Positions 24,490-32,849 of a stretch of DNA of 39,435 bases are shown piece by piece (within the stretch, counting starts at the first letter, position 1; every line of letters begins with the position of its first letter). The DNA is from Actinomycetota bacterium. GTDB taxonomy: Bacteria; Actinomycetota; Acidimicrobiia; Acidimicrobiales; Ilumatobacteraceae. Both the position numbers and the translations under genes were made by a program. The notes under the pieces were generated by a model. That model had not been told where the DNA came from and searched no databases. It saw only the letters and a list, made by a program, of their open reading frames with translations. The stretch covers positions 1 to 39,435 of the forward strand of contig JACQZX010000100.1 in assembly GCA_016213665.1 (NCBI GenBank), in the 5' to 3' direction.

Positions 24490-25178
24490 GAGATCGCCGC
24501 GCCAAACAACCAACCGACCAAGCTCGTGGCACCCATCGCCAGCGCGCCGCCGATCAGTACTCGTCTGATCGGACGCAGAGCAGGTGCTCCGGCTGCACGC
24601 GCACCCACATAGCCGAGCACGATCAGTGCCATCGCCGACAACACACCGATCGCCGGGACGCGCATCGAGGCTGATGCCAAGGAGGTGGTGATCAGAGGCA
24701 CCGACGCGCCAACCGAGAACGCGAGCGCCGAACTCCATGCCGCCAGGAATGGCCGCGCCAGGTCGTCGCGCGAGATACCCAACTCGTCGCGCAGGTGCGA
24801 ACCCAGCGCATCGTGTTCCGTGAGTTGCACCGCAACTTCGATGGCAAGTTCCCTCGACAGTCCCTTGGCCTGGTAGTTCGCCGTCAATTCCTCGAGTTCG
24901 AGATCTGGTTGGTGGGCGAGCTCCCACATCTCGCGAGCGATGTCGCTGTGCTCGGAGTCGCGCTGCGATGACACCGAAACGTATTCACCGATTGCCATTG
25001 AGACTGCACCTGCCACCAGCCCGGCGAGGCCGGCAGTCAGCAAGGCGTCGCGGGTGGCGTCGGCGGCCGACACTCCCAGTAACAGCGCGGCAGTGGAGAT
25101 GATGCCGTCGTTGGCACCGAGCACCATTGCTCGCAGCCACCCGATGCGGTGGCCGGAATGACCTTCGCTTGCCAACAT
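24486..25178 (-). CDS. VIT/CCC1-family membrane transporter
   Basis: The protein has 230 residues. It has the VIT signature LRAMVLGANDGIISTAALLLG in TM1 and AGAVSMAIGEYVSVSSQRDSE at the end of TM2, a cytoplasmic helical domain with acidic residues (DLELEELTANYQAKG), and three further TM helices. The family transports Fe2+ or Mn2+ (and in some bacteria other divalent cations) with protons. It is coupled to the DAO oxidoreductase by ATGA, an odd pairing. Confidence 0.9.
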   Translation of the reverse strand: MLASEGHSGHRIGWLRAMVLGANDGIISTAALLLGVSAADATRDALLTAGLAGLVAGAVSMAIGEYVSVSSQRDSEHSDIAREMWELAHQPDLELEELTANYQAKGLSRELAIEVAVQLTEHDALGSHLRDELGISRDDLARPFLAAWSSALAFSVGASVPLITTSLASASMRVPAIGVLSAMALIVLGYVGARAAGAPALRPIRRVLIGGALAMGATSLVGWLFGAAIS

Positions 25179-25261
25179 ACGGCCGATCCTACAGAGGGCG
25201 ACTGGTCGGGTTGAGGGTCGAAAGTCTCTAACTCACATGGCGGTCGGGCAGAATCTGTCTG

Positions 25262-25810
25262 ATGACCGAAACGGCTGCCGACTCAAATCTCACCGACCCC
25301 AGGCCGGCCGACACAGCTCTGGAGAATCGCGTGCGAGCCGCATTGCTGGCCACCGGTGAACCATTCGAGATCATCGCCTGTGACCCAGCGCTAGCCGACA
25401 CCGCCGACTTCTGCGCGGCCTACGGCTACTCGCCCGACCAGAGTGCCAACACGATTGTCGCGATCGGGAAGTCCGACCCCCCGGTCTTTGTCGCTTGCAT
25501 AGTGCTGGCCACGACGCGACTCGACGTCAACGGATTGGTTCGCCGACGTCTGCAGGTGCGCAAGGCTTCGTTCGCTCCGGCCGATGAGACCGCTGCGATT
25601 ACCGGCATGCGGATTGGCGGGGTCACCGCGTTCGCCCTTCCTCCCACACTGCCGATCTGGGTCGACAGCGAGGTAACTCGCAGAGAGCGCCTGATTCTCG
25701 GTGGAGGCAGCCGCTCGATCAAGATCCTCTGCCCGCCCCGCACGTTGCTGGCGATGCCGAATGCAATTGTTGTCGACGGCCTGGCCAACCCCGTCGTCGC
25801 CGACCGGTAG
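25262..25810 (+). CDS. YbaK/EbsC-like aminoacyl-tRNA deacylase
   Basis: The protein has 182 residues. The fold is recognised from YSPDQSANTIVAIGK, LDVNGLVRRRL and GGVTAFALPPTLPIWVD, the YbaK/ProX core. The family hydrolyses mischarged aminoacyl-tRNA in trans, usually Ala- or Cys-tRNAPro. The conserved catalytic Lys of YbaK is probably in the RRRLQVRKASF segment. It is followed with a 1-nt overlap or short gap by the aminotransferase gene, depending on that gene's start. Confidence 0.87.
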   Translation: MTETAADSNLTDPRPADTALENRVRAALLATGEPFEIIACDPALADTADFCAAYGYSPDQSANTIVAIGKSDPPVFVACIVLATTRLDVNGLVRRRLQVRKASFAPADETAAITGMRIGGVTAFALPPTLPIWVDSEVTRRERLILGGGSRSIKILCPPRTLLAMPNAIVVDGLANPVVADR

Positions 25811-25827
25811 TGACTAACGTCGACTCC

Positions 25828-27039
25828 ATGCCCAAGGCTTTGCTGCATCCGTTTGCCAAACCGACCCGCGAAGACTTCGTGCGCATCGTGCGCGGAGACG
25901 GAGCCCTGCTGTACACCGCCGACGGGCAGGAGTTGATCGACGGGATGGCCAGCCTGTGGTACTGCGCGATCGGGCACGGCCGCAAGGAGATGGCCGAGGC
26001 GATCGCCGGTCAAGTCGCCACGCTGGAGGCATACTCGTGTTTCGACCCGTTCACCACCGATCCCGCGGAGGAACTCGCCGAAACGCTGCGCGAGATCGGG
26101 CCGATGCCCGGCGCTCGAGTCTTCTTCACCGACTCTGGCAGCGAAGCCATCGACACGGCGATGAAGTTGTCGCGCATGGCGCACGTGCAGGCCGGCGCAG
26201 GTCATCGCAAGCTGATCATCTCGCTCACCCGTGGATTTCACGGAACGGCCTACGGGGGTACGAGTGCGCAGGGTATTGCCCCCAACCGCGAGAACTTCGG
26301 ACCGTTCGTCGATGATGTCGTGCAAGTGCCGGCAGCCGATCTGGAAGCGATGGCAACGCTGATGGTGCAGCGTGGCAGCGAGGTCGCGGCGATCATTGTC
26401 GAACCGGTGCAGGGTGCCGGTGGCATCTACCCGTCGCCCGACGGATACCTTCAGGGTCTGCGCAAGCTCTGCGATCAACACGGCGCCTATCTCGTGTTCG
26501 ACGAGGTGATCACCGGATTCGGTCGCCTTGGAAGCTGGTTCGCGGCTCACCACTACGGCGTCGAGCCCGATCTGGCAACCTTCGCCAAGGCTGTCACGTC
26601 CGGATACCAGCCGCTCGGCGGTGTGTTCATCGGCCACAAGCCGACCGCGGCGCTGGAGTCGAATCCCGACTTCTTCCTACGCCACGGCTTCACATATTCA
26701 GGCCACACCACAGCCTGCGCGGCCGCCCTGAAGAATCTTGAGATCATCCGCCGTGAAGAACTGGTCGCGCGGGCCAAGCACATCAGCGATCGATTCTCGT
26801 CGGGGCTCGCCGCGCTCGCCGCCGATGGCATCATCGATCATGCGCGTTTCCTGGGGGCGATGTTCGCCGCCGGTCTGCGACCGGATCAGAACGCAATGGT
26901 GATGCGCGACACGATGCTGAGCAACGGTGTCATCTGCCGCGCGCTCAATACCGACTCACTGGTCTTTTGCCCACCGCTGGTCACGACCGACGCGCAACTC
27001 GACCGCATCGTCGACGCCGTGGCCATCGCGGCCCGCTGA
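25828..27039 (+). CDS. Class III PLP aminotransferase (omega-amino acid type)
   Basis: The protein has 403 residues from ATG 25828; GTG 25810, overlapping the upstream stop, would add six residues. Family motifs are ELIDGMASLWYCAIGHG, VFFTDSGSEAIDTAMKL, AIIVEPVQGAGGIYP, LVFDEVITGFGRLG and FAKAVTSGYQPLGG with PLP Lys254. The closest class is omega-amino acid:pyruvate or beta-alanine-type transaminases. The gene stands beside a deacylase, and its pathway is not shown by neighbours. No clear Shine-Dalgarno precedes either start. Confidence 0.9.
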   Translation: MPKALLHPFAKPTREDFVRIVRGDGALLYTADGQELIDGMASLWYCAIGHGRKEMAEAIAGQVATLEAYSCFDPFTTDPAEELAETLREIGPMPGARVFFTDSGSEAIDTAMKLSRMAHVQAGAGHRKLIISLTRGFHGTAYGGTSAQGIAPNRENFGPFVDDVVQVPAADLEAMATLMVQRGSEVAAIIVEPVQGAGGIYPSPDGYLQGLRKLCDQHGAYLVFDEVITGFGRLGSWFAAHHYGVEPDLATFAKAVTSGYQPLGGVFIGHKPTAALESNPDFFLRHGFTYSGHTTACAAALKNLEIIRREELVARAKHISDRFSSGLAALAADGIIDHARFLGAMFAAGLRPDQNAMVMRDTMLSNGVICRALNTDSLVFCPPLVTTDAQLDRIVDAVAIAAR

Positions 27040-27048
27040 CCGCTGGGA

Positions 27049-27273
27049 TCAGCCGACTGGTTGCGCGTTTGCCTGGGCGGCAGGCTGGCTGGCGGATTGA
27101 CGCTTGCGCGCCATTACGCCCAGAACCGCTCCCAGCACAAGACCGGCCAGCGGCAATATCGTGACCACGACGCTGTTCAGCGGCAGGATGCCGAACAGCA
27201 CCAGATCGGCCGCGACGAAGAACAGTAGGAACATTCCCAGAACCGCACTTGCGACGATTCTTCCGTACGACAT
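27049..27273 (-). CDS. Small two-TM membrane protein
   Basis: The protein has 74 residues. It has two hydrophobic segments (about residues 5-28 and 33-55), a basic MARKRQ patch after the second, and a Gln/Ala-rich tail. The start ATG shares one base with the stop of the secreted protein gene upstream (TGATG). The layout resembles short LapA-like envelope proteins, but I cannot assign a family. Confidence 0.68.
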   Translation of the reverse strand: MSYGRIVASAVLGMFLLFFVAADLVLFGILPLNSVVVTILPLAGLVLGAVLGVMARKRQSASQPAAQANAQPVG

Positions 27274-27818
27274 CAGAGCACCCTCCTGAACAGTGGACGA
27301 AGAGTCAGAGCCACACCCAGCCCGGTTACAGCGGTGCCGCCGAGGCTGATAAGGGTGACCGGCGAATCGAAGGGACCGCCGTCGATTTCCAGCGTGGCCT
27401 TGCCCGAACAGCTGCCGTTTTCATCGTTGTGCTCACCGGACACGACAATTTCGACACCGGCGGGTACCAGCGATGGCAGGTCGTACTCATGGCTGCCGGA
27501 GTTGCTCGTCGTTTCGCTGTCACCACTCCATGAATCGACCTCGACCTCACCAAACGGTGGCGGTAATTCCACCCACACTGAGCCGCTGTACTCGCCGGGA
27601 GGGCCAGCAACAGAACCTTCCCAGTTCACCGTGTCGCTACGCGGGATCGTGAACACGCCGTTGTCGGTTTCGGCGACAACTATCAGACCGTCCTCGACCC
27701 AGACTCCGGATGCAGCACAACCGTCGGTTCCGGGGATGTCGGCCATCGCCTGCGATGCAGAGCCGATGACCAGGATCCCGAAGGCCAGCCCGGCCACCGG
27801 CAGATACCTGAACTTCAT
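27273..27818 (-). CDS. Secreted, C-terminally membrane-anchored hypothetical protein
   Basis: The protein has 181 residues. There is a signal peptide (about residues 1-26, ending ASQAMA), a beta-rich domain with Asp/Glu/Ser/Gly richness, and a C-terminal hydrophobic segment (about residues 157-174) followed by RPLFRRVL. Cys34 and Cys137 could form a disulfide. AGGAGGGG lies upstream of ATG 27818. The anchor-plus-basic tail resembles a surface protein, though no LPxTG is seen. It is co-transcribed with the small two-TM protein. Confidence 0.75.
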   Translation of the reverse strand: MKFRYLPVAGLAFGILVIGSASQAMADIPGTDGCAASGVWVEDGLIVVAETDNGVFTIPRSDTVNWEGSVAGPPGEYSGSVWVELPPPFGEVEVDSWSGDSETTSNSGSHEYDLPSLVPAGVEIVVSGEHNDENGSCSGKATLEIDGGPFDSPVTLISLGGTAVTGLGVALTLRPLFRRVL

Positions 27819-27928
27819 GGCACCCCTCCTAATCGGGCGCTCGCCCAGAGCGCATTCTTATCCTGCACCGTACACGATCGACTGTAAAGGCCCGGAGAGG
27901 CCTGCGACGCGCGTAACCGCGAGACAAC

Positions 27929-27972
27929 GTCACAAGAAGCCCACCGTTGCGGTGGACTCCGTGTGACATCGC
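27929..27972. repeat. Left 44-bp palindromic direct repeat flanking the DUF559 gene
   Basis: This copy and 28946-28989 share 40 of 44 bases in direct orientation. The core is a hairpin, CCACCG-TTG-CGGTGG, with outer arms GTCAC and GTGAC. It ends 2 nt after the DUF559 stop codon. The 156-base gap it sits in, upstream of the secreted-protein gene, otherwise holds only that gene's leader and ribosome-binding site. Confidence 0.88.
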
Positions 27973-27974
27973 GC

Positions 27975-28877
27975 TCAATGCGGGCGTTGCAACGACCGGC
28001 GGACAGTCTCCACTACGTGGACCGGATCGTCGATGACGTCCGCAGTGGTGAACTCGAGCACGACGAGGCCGCGTTGCTGGAGCGCGTTGCACCGGCGAGC
28101 GTCCTTGCGCCGATCGGCGTCGGATGCGTGGCCCACCCGTCCACTGACCTCGACTACAACTCGCTCGGCCTCGAACAGGAAGTCGACTCTTATCGCCCGT
28201 GTCCTGTTGCTTCGGAAGGAGACCTGGGTTTGCGGGCGCCGAATGCCCGCGACCCGGAGCAATCGCAGGAACCGGCGCTCGAGCACCGATTCGCCGCCGG
28301 AGTCGAGCAGCAGTTCGCGGAGAACGGCTAGGCCCCGGCGCCCGGGCGCCGCGGCCATGCTTCGCGTCAGGGTCGGAACGGATGTCCACCGGTGGCGAAT
28401 CCCGCTATCGATGGCCCGCTCCAACTCGCGGGCGGAAGCGCCCGCGGCGGCGAGATCGGCGATGGTGCGCGAAACGGTGGTCACTTGCACACCTCGACGA
28501 ACCAGAAAGTCCCCACGCGGCCACTCGACGACTGTTCGCGCCGCAGGCCCTCCCTTCGATCGCCGGTGTCGCGGCACGACGAACTCCACGCCCTCAACGC
28601 TCTCGAATCCATCGAGACCCCACCATCTGGCCGCAGCTCGACCAGCCAACGCGGCCTGCTTGCCGAGCCACATCGCTCCCGCTCTCACTCGCAGTTCCCA
28701 AGTCTCGGGCGTGGCCCTGTGGCGCCACACTGACGGCAGCATCGGTAACCACTGTCCTTCCTCAACTCGCCGGACCCACTGCCGCGACGTCAGCCCGGCA
28801 GCTCGGATGTCGTCGTTTCCAACAAGGAAGTGGTTGGCAGCCGCCAATTCGAACAGGGCGTGATCCTCGACTCGCAT
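27975..28877 (-). CDS. DUF559/Vsr-like endonuclease-domain protein with AbiEi-like N-terminus
   Basis: The protein has 300 residues from ATG 28877 (an upstream ATG at 28928 is less likely). The N-terminal part has a winged-helix/AbiEi-like region (LTSRQWVRRVEEGQWLPML, then RHRATPE). The C-terminal DUF559 domain has the restriction-fold pattern: Glu in GGESVLERRFLRLL, RVDFLFEAERVVVEVSGRVG with Asp and Glu, and RRCNALQQRGLVVLEFTTADV. These match the Vsr/MutH-like nuclease core. It is a solitary gene bracketed by two 44-bp palindromic repeats. It may be a toxin-antitoxin remnant, a defence nuclease or the cargo of a small mobile unit. Confidence 0.83.
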   Translation of the reverse strand: MRVEDHALFELAAANHFLVGNDDIRAAGLTSRQWVRRVEEGQWLPMLPSVWRHRATPETWELRVRAGAMWLGKQAALAGRAAARWWGLDGFESVEGVEFVVPRHRRSKGGPAARTVVEWPRGDFLVRRGVQVTTVSRTIADLAAAGASARELERAIDSGIRHRWTSVPTLTRSMAAAPGRRGLAVLRELLLDSGGESVLERRFLRLLRVAGIRRPQTQVSFRSNRTRAIRVDFLFEAERVVVEVSGRVGHASDADRRKDARRCNALQQRGLVVLEFTTADVIDDPVHVVETVRRSLQRPH

Positions 28878-28945
28878 GCAAATACTGGGCACGAAAGCAA
28901 TCGAGAAGCGGCAAACCGAGCCATCCACCTATTCCGGGGACCGAT

Positions 28946-28989
28946 GTCACAAGAATCCCACCGTCGCGGTGGATTCCGCGTGACATCGC
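28946..28989. repeat. Right 44-bp palindromic direct repeat flanking the DUF559 gene
   Basis: This copy differs at 4 positions from the left one, 1017 bp away. It is the more symmetric of the two: TGTCAC pairs with GTGACA, GAATC with GATTC and CCACCG with CGGTGG around TCG. It lies between the DUF559 start and the end of the 3-hydroxyisobutyrate dehydrogenase-like gene, where it may also act as a terminator. Confidence 0.88.
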
Positions 28990-29022
28990 AAGGCGTGCGG
29001 GGGTGGCGTTCCCTGGCGTCAG

Positions 29023-29895
29023 CTAGTCGTTGACGAGCAGATCGATAAGGCTGCTCGTGTCCCAGCGACGTCCGCCGCGGGCAATCACCTGCGCATAAAA
29101 CTGGTCAATCAGCGCAGTGGTCGGCAGGCGAGCACCGTTGCGATTGGCTTCATCGAGCACGATGCCCAGATCCTTGCGCATCCATTCGACGGCAAACCCG
29201 AAGTCGAACTCGCCGCGCACCATTGTGCGACCTCTGTTCTCCAGCTGCCAGCTTTGTGCGGCTCCGTGCTTGACGACGTCGATGACTGCTTCAGCGTCGA
29301 GTCCGGCTTTCACCGCGAAGTTCAAGCCCTCGGCCAACCCCTGCACGATCCCCGCAATCAGAATCTGGTTCACCATCTTGGTGGACTGGCCCGCGCCGGC
29401 TGTGCCCATCAGCGCGCACGCCTTCGCGTAGGCGGCCATGATCGGCTTGGCGAGCGTGAAGTACGCCTCGTCATCGGCACCGCACATGATCGTGAGCTGT
29501 CCATTCTCGGCACCAGCCTGGCCGCCAGACACCGGCGCGTCGACGAAGCCGACACCGAACTCGGCGGCAGCCTCGGCGAGCTCCTTGGCAACTTTCGCCG
29601 AAGCCGTGGTGTGATCGACGAGCACTGCGCCGGCCTCGGCACCTGCCAACACACCGTCGGGGCCATAGACGACATCGCGCACATCGTTGTCGTTACCGAC
29701 GCAAAGAAAGACGAACTCCGCACCTTCGGCCGCCTCGCGCGGAGTTGGAGCCGCGCGATTGCCATAGAGCGCAACCCATGCCAGCGCTCGATCGGGAGTG
29801 CGGTTGTAGACCGTCACCTGGTGGCCAGCGGCGGCTAGATGGCGGGCCATCGGCGCACCCATGACACCAAGACCAACGAATGCGGCAGAACTCAT
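29023..29895 (-). CDS. 3-hydroxyisobutyrate dehydrogenase-family oxidoreductase
   Basis: The protein has 290 residues. The N-terminal Rossmann motif FVGLGVMGAPMARHLAAAGH, the substrate-binding VDAPVSGGQAGAENGQL and the catalytic-Lys region GQSTKMVNQILIAGIVQGL are diagnostic of the beta-hydroxyacid dehydrogenase family (3-hydroxyisobutyrate, tartronate semialdehyde, glyoxylate reductases). It uses NAD(P). The substrate cannot be decided; valine catabolism or a glyoxylate-type aldehyde reduction are options. Confidence 0.9.
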   Translation of the reverse strand: MSSAAFVGLGVMGAPMARHLAAAGHQVTVYNRTPDRALAWVALYGNRAAPTPREAAEGAEFVFLCVGNDNDVRDVVYGPDGVLAGAEAGAVLVDHTTASAKVAKELAEAAAEFGVGFVDAPVSGGQAGAENGQLTIMCGADDEAYFTLAKPIMAAYAKACALMGTAGAGQSTKMVNQILIAGIVQGLAEGLNFAVKAGLDAEAVIDVVKHGAAQSWQLENRGRTMVRGEFDFGFAVEWMRKDLGIVLDEANRNGARLPTTALIDQFYAQVIARGGRRWDTSSLIDLLVND

Positions 29896-29957
29896 TGCGT
29901 CAGTCTTGCCGGTGGCGTCAACCCATTCATAACGGGGTCAAGTCAAGTCTTCGGTAG

Positions 29958-31313
29958 TCAACGGGTTGAACGCACGAGGCTGGCGATCAACTCGTCGATG
30001 ATCGTGGTTGGAGTGTTCGGATGCAAGAAAACGAGTCGACCGATCGGCTCGCCGCGATAGGTCGTGGGGGCCACGAAGGCGATGCCGGCGCGCAACAAGT
30101 CGGCTGCCCAGGCGCTCCACTCGCCGGCTCCCCACCCATTGCGGCGGAACAGGACAACGCCAAGCTCAGGTTGCATCACCAATTCGGTGACTGCGCAGTC
30201 CTCCAACGCGGTAGCCATTCGTTTGGCCATGTCGAGCCCACGTCGAATAGCTTCCCGGTGGGCATCGAGTCCGTGCAGCGCCAGCGCGAACCAAATCGGC
30301 AGGCCGCTCGATCGACGAGTTAGCTGGTAGCCGAGGTCGCACGGGTTGTAAAGGTCGTCCCCAGTTCGCAGTATGTCCACGTACGGCCCATGTTGCGTGT
30401 GCACCGCACGCGCCAGGGCGGGCTGCTTGTAGACCAAGGCACACGACCCGGCCGGCGCGAACATCCACTTGTGCGGGTCGACGATGAACGAATCGGCGCG
30501 CTCGATGCCATCGAATCGCGAACGAAGCTCAGGCAGAAGCATCGCGGTCAACCCGTAGGCGCCGTCGACGTGGAACCAAGCGCCGAGCTCAGCCGCGACA
30601 TCGGCGCACCCATTCAATTCGTCCACGACTCCTGCGTTCGTCGACCCGCCGGCGGCAACGACGGCGGCAACGTCGCGTCGATCGCCGACGGTTTCCCGAA
30701 TGGCGGCGGCGGTCAGTCGGCAGTCTGGGCCGGTGGGCACGTCAAGCGCCTCCAGTCCAAGTAGATGCAATGCGTTGTCAACCGACGCGTGGGCGGTGTC
30801 CGCAACGACGACCACCCGGCGACCGTCGGCTTGCTCTCGGGCGACGGCCAGCGCCGAAAGGTTACCGATGCTGCCGCCACTCATGAAACAGCCGGCGGCA
30901 CCTGCGGGCATGCCCGCAGTGCGGATCAACAACTCGATCACTTGGTTTTCAGCAGCAATCGCGCCCGCGCCCTCGAACCACGACTCAGAGCCGAAATTCG
31001 CTGCGCTGCACACGGCATCCATCCAAACGCTGGCGACGGAAGGCGAGAGCGGAATGAACGCGAGGAATCGGTCGCTGTCGACACCAATATTCTGCGGGGC
31101 GACCACTTCGCTGAACATCTCCCAAGCGTCGGCAACGCCTAGACCCTGATCGGTGATGCACTCGGCGAGCTTCCGGTCGAGCCAATCTTTGTCGCCGATG
31201 ACTCCGACTCCGGTGCCGGCAAGCCGTTGCCGAATCCATCCGATCGCCCGCTCGTCGAGATCGCCGGCGGAATGTTCGCGGCCGTGAAGCGTTCCTGCTT
31301 TCGCTGAAGCCAC
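29958..31313 (-). CDS. Group II PLP-dependent amino acid decarboxylase
   Basis: The protein has 451 residues from GTG 31313. Motifs include SPSVASVWMDAV, GCFMSGGSIGNLSAL, AWFHVDGAYGLTAML (Asp250 to the PLP nitrogen) and FIVDPHKWMFAP with Lys282. The family decarboxylates aromatic amino acids, glutamate, diaminobutyrate or related substrates. The GTG start is 4 nt from the SDR stop, so the two are one transcript. The substrate is undetermined; residues around the active site suggest an aromatic-L-amino-acid decarboxylase-like enzyme, with low confidence. Confidence 0.9.
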   Translation of the reverse strand: MASAKAGTLHGREHSAGDLDERAIGWIRQRLAGTGVGVIGDKDWLDRKLAECITDQGLGVADAWEMFSEVVAPQNIGVDSDRFLAFIPLSPSVASVWMDAVCSAANFGSESWFEGAGAIAAENQVIELLIRTAGMPAGAAGCFMSGGSIGNLSALAVAREQADGRRVVVVADTAHASVDNALHLLGLEALDVPTGPDCRLTAAAIRETVGDRRDVAAVVAAGGSTNAGVVDELNGCADVAAELGAWFHVDGAYGLTAMLLPELRSRFDGIERADSFIVDPHKWMFAPAGSCALVYKQPALARAVHTQHGPYVDILRTGDDLYNPCDLGYQLTRRSSGLPIWFALALHGLDAHREAIRRGLDMAKRMATALEDCAVTELVMQPELGVVLFRRNGWGAGEWSAWAADLLRAGIAFVAPTTYRGEPIGRLVFLHPNTPTTIIDELIASLVRSTR

Positions 31314-31317
31314 GGAA

Positions 31318-32103
31318 TTACTCGGGAGTTACGTAGGCCGCTGTGATACCACCGTCGATGATCAGCGACTGACCCGTCATCCAACTCGACTCGTTGCTCG
31401 CCAGGAACAGCGCACCGTTGGCAATCTCGACCGGCTCACCGAAGCGACCCATTGGAATGTGCACCAACCGACGATTGCGCTTGGCGTCATCGCTGAGAAA
31501 CTTGGCCAGCAGCGGGGTCATGATCGGCCCTGGGCAAAGCGCGTTGGCGCGCACACCTTGGCGGGCGTAGATCACGGCGATCTCACGCGTCATCGCCAGC
31601 ACCGCGCCTTTCGACGCCGTGTAAGCGACCTGCGGGGTGGCAGCGCCCATGTGCGCTACGAAGGAGGCCACGTTGATGATGCTGCCGGCTTCACCACTGG
31701 TTCTCGCCGAGGCCTGCATCGCTGGTATTGCAAACTTGCAGCCGAGCAGCGTGCCGAGCACGTTGATGTCCATCGTCTTCTGGTACGTCTCGACGCTGGT
31801 GGTGACGGGATTGTCGTCGTCGCCGAGCATCACGCCGGCGTTGTTGTACAGCACATGCAGACCGCCGTATGTCTCAACGGCGAAGTTGATCGCATTCTCG
31901 ACCGAGGCCTCGTCGGTGACGTCGCATCGAACGAAGCTGGCCTCGCCGCCGGCCGAGCCAATCGCCTCGATCGCCTCGTCGCCGTCGGTGATGTCGGCGA
32001 GGACAACCGAGGCGCCCTCGGCGGCGAAACGCTCGGCGCCGACCCGGCCGAGGCCCGACGACGCACCCGTGATGATGGCTACTTTTCCTTGAAGACGGTC
32101 CAT
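31318..32103 (-). CDS. Short-chain dehydrogenase/reductase (SDR)
   Basis: The protein has 261 residues from ATG 32103 (the longer upstream frame is a shadow). The cofactor motif is TGASSGLG (12-19), NNAG lies at 87-90, and the catalytic Ser147, Tyr161 and Lys165 (YTASKGA) are present. The C-terminus GQSLIIDGGITAAYVTPE is typical of classical SDRs. It is a cytosolic NAD(P) oxidoreductase for alcohols or ketones. It lies immediately upstream of the PLP decarboxylase. The substrate is unknown. Confidence 0.9.
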   Translation of the reverse strand: MDRLQGKVAIITGASSGLGRVGAERFAAEGASVVLADITDGDEAIEAIGSAGGEASFVRCDVTDEASVENAINFAVETYGGLHVLYNNAGVMLGDDDNPVTTSVETYQKTMDINVLGTLLGCKFAIPAMQASARTSGEAGSIINVASFVAHMGAATPQVAYTASKGAVLAMTREIAVIYARQGVRANALCPGPIMTPLLAKFLSDDAKRNRRLVHIPMGRFGEPVEIANGALFLASNESSWMTGQSLIIDGGITAAYVTPE

Positions 32104-32141
32104 GGCCTGACACGGTAGCGGACAGACAAGACTGGGGATCA

Positions 32142-32849
32142 ATGACGTGGCGCGTGTTGACGTGGAACATCCTCGGTGCCAGGAATCCCAGCCTCGCGGT
32201 AATCGCGATGCAGGTCCGCAGGCGCGATCCCGATGTGTTGGCGCTGCAGGAGGTGCGACGCAATCAGGCCAAACACCTCGCCCAGTTGCTTGGTTGGCAC
32301 TACGTGTGGACACTGAAGCACTACCCGTTGACGCCGTTGATGTGGTGGCGCGCCGAGGGACTCGCGCTGCTGGCACCGACGCCGCTGAGCGACACCCGTT
32401 CGCATGTGTTATCCCGCCGTTCGTCCACATGGACGTATCACCGGCGCGTGATGCTGGCAGCAACACTCGAGCGCGATGCACAGCGAATGCGCACGAGCAA
32501 CTTGCACCTGTCAACCACCGGTCCGGACCATCGCATCGACCAGGCCCGACGCGCAGCCGATTTCATCGCCGCCGCCTCAAGTGGCGCGGGCGCGCTTCAG
32601 GTTGTTTGCGGCGACATGAACGCGGCCGACGAACTAGAAGCAATCCGCGAGTTCCACGCCGTAGGTGTGCGCGATACCGGAGGCGACGCGACTAACCCGT
32701 CGCGTGCACCGTTTCAGCGACTCGACTACGTGTTGGTGCCCCAGGATGCAATCGTGTCCGTGGTCGAAACCCCCGAGGGTGGCGACGAATGGGCCCAGCT
32801 CAGCGACCACCTCCCCGTCCTGGTCGAGTTCACCTACGAGGAGGGTTAG
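32142..32849 (+). CDS. Endonuclease/exonuclease/phosphatase-family hydrolase
   Basis: The protein has 235 residues. The EEP motifs are visible: LTWNILGA near the start, PDVLALQEVRR (Glu metal ligand), LHLSTTG (normally an LHL-type histidine), CGDMNAADELEA (Asp and Asn) and LSDHLPVLVEF (Asp-His). It resembles small Mg2+-dependent phosphodiesterases such as DNase I, sphingomyelinase and Nocturnin relatives. It lacks a signal peptide. It is divergent from the SDR gene and convergent with the glutamine synthetase-like gene, sharing the TTAG at their ends. Confidence 0.87.
   Translation: MTWRVLTWNILGARNPSLAVIAMQVRRRDPDVLALQEVRRNQAKHLAQLLGWHYVWTLKHYPLTPLMWWRAEGLALLAPTPLSDTRSHVLSRRSSTWTYHRRVMLAATLERDAQRMRTSNLHLSTTGPDHRIDQARRAADFIAAASSGAGALQVVCGDMNAADELEAIREFHAVGVRDTGGDATNPSRAPFQRLDYVLVPQDAIVSVVETPEGGDEWAQLSDHLPVLVEFTYEEG

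Noticed and set aside
27929-28989. CRISPR-like repeats
   Set aside because: Only two copies, separated by a whole gene, with no spacer array.
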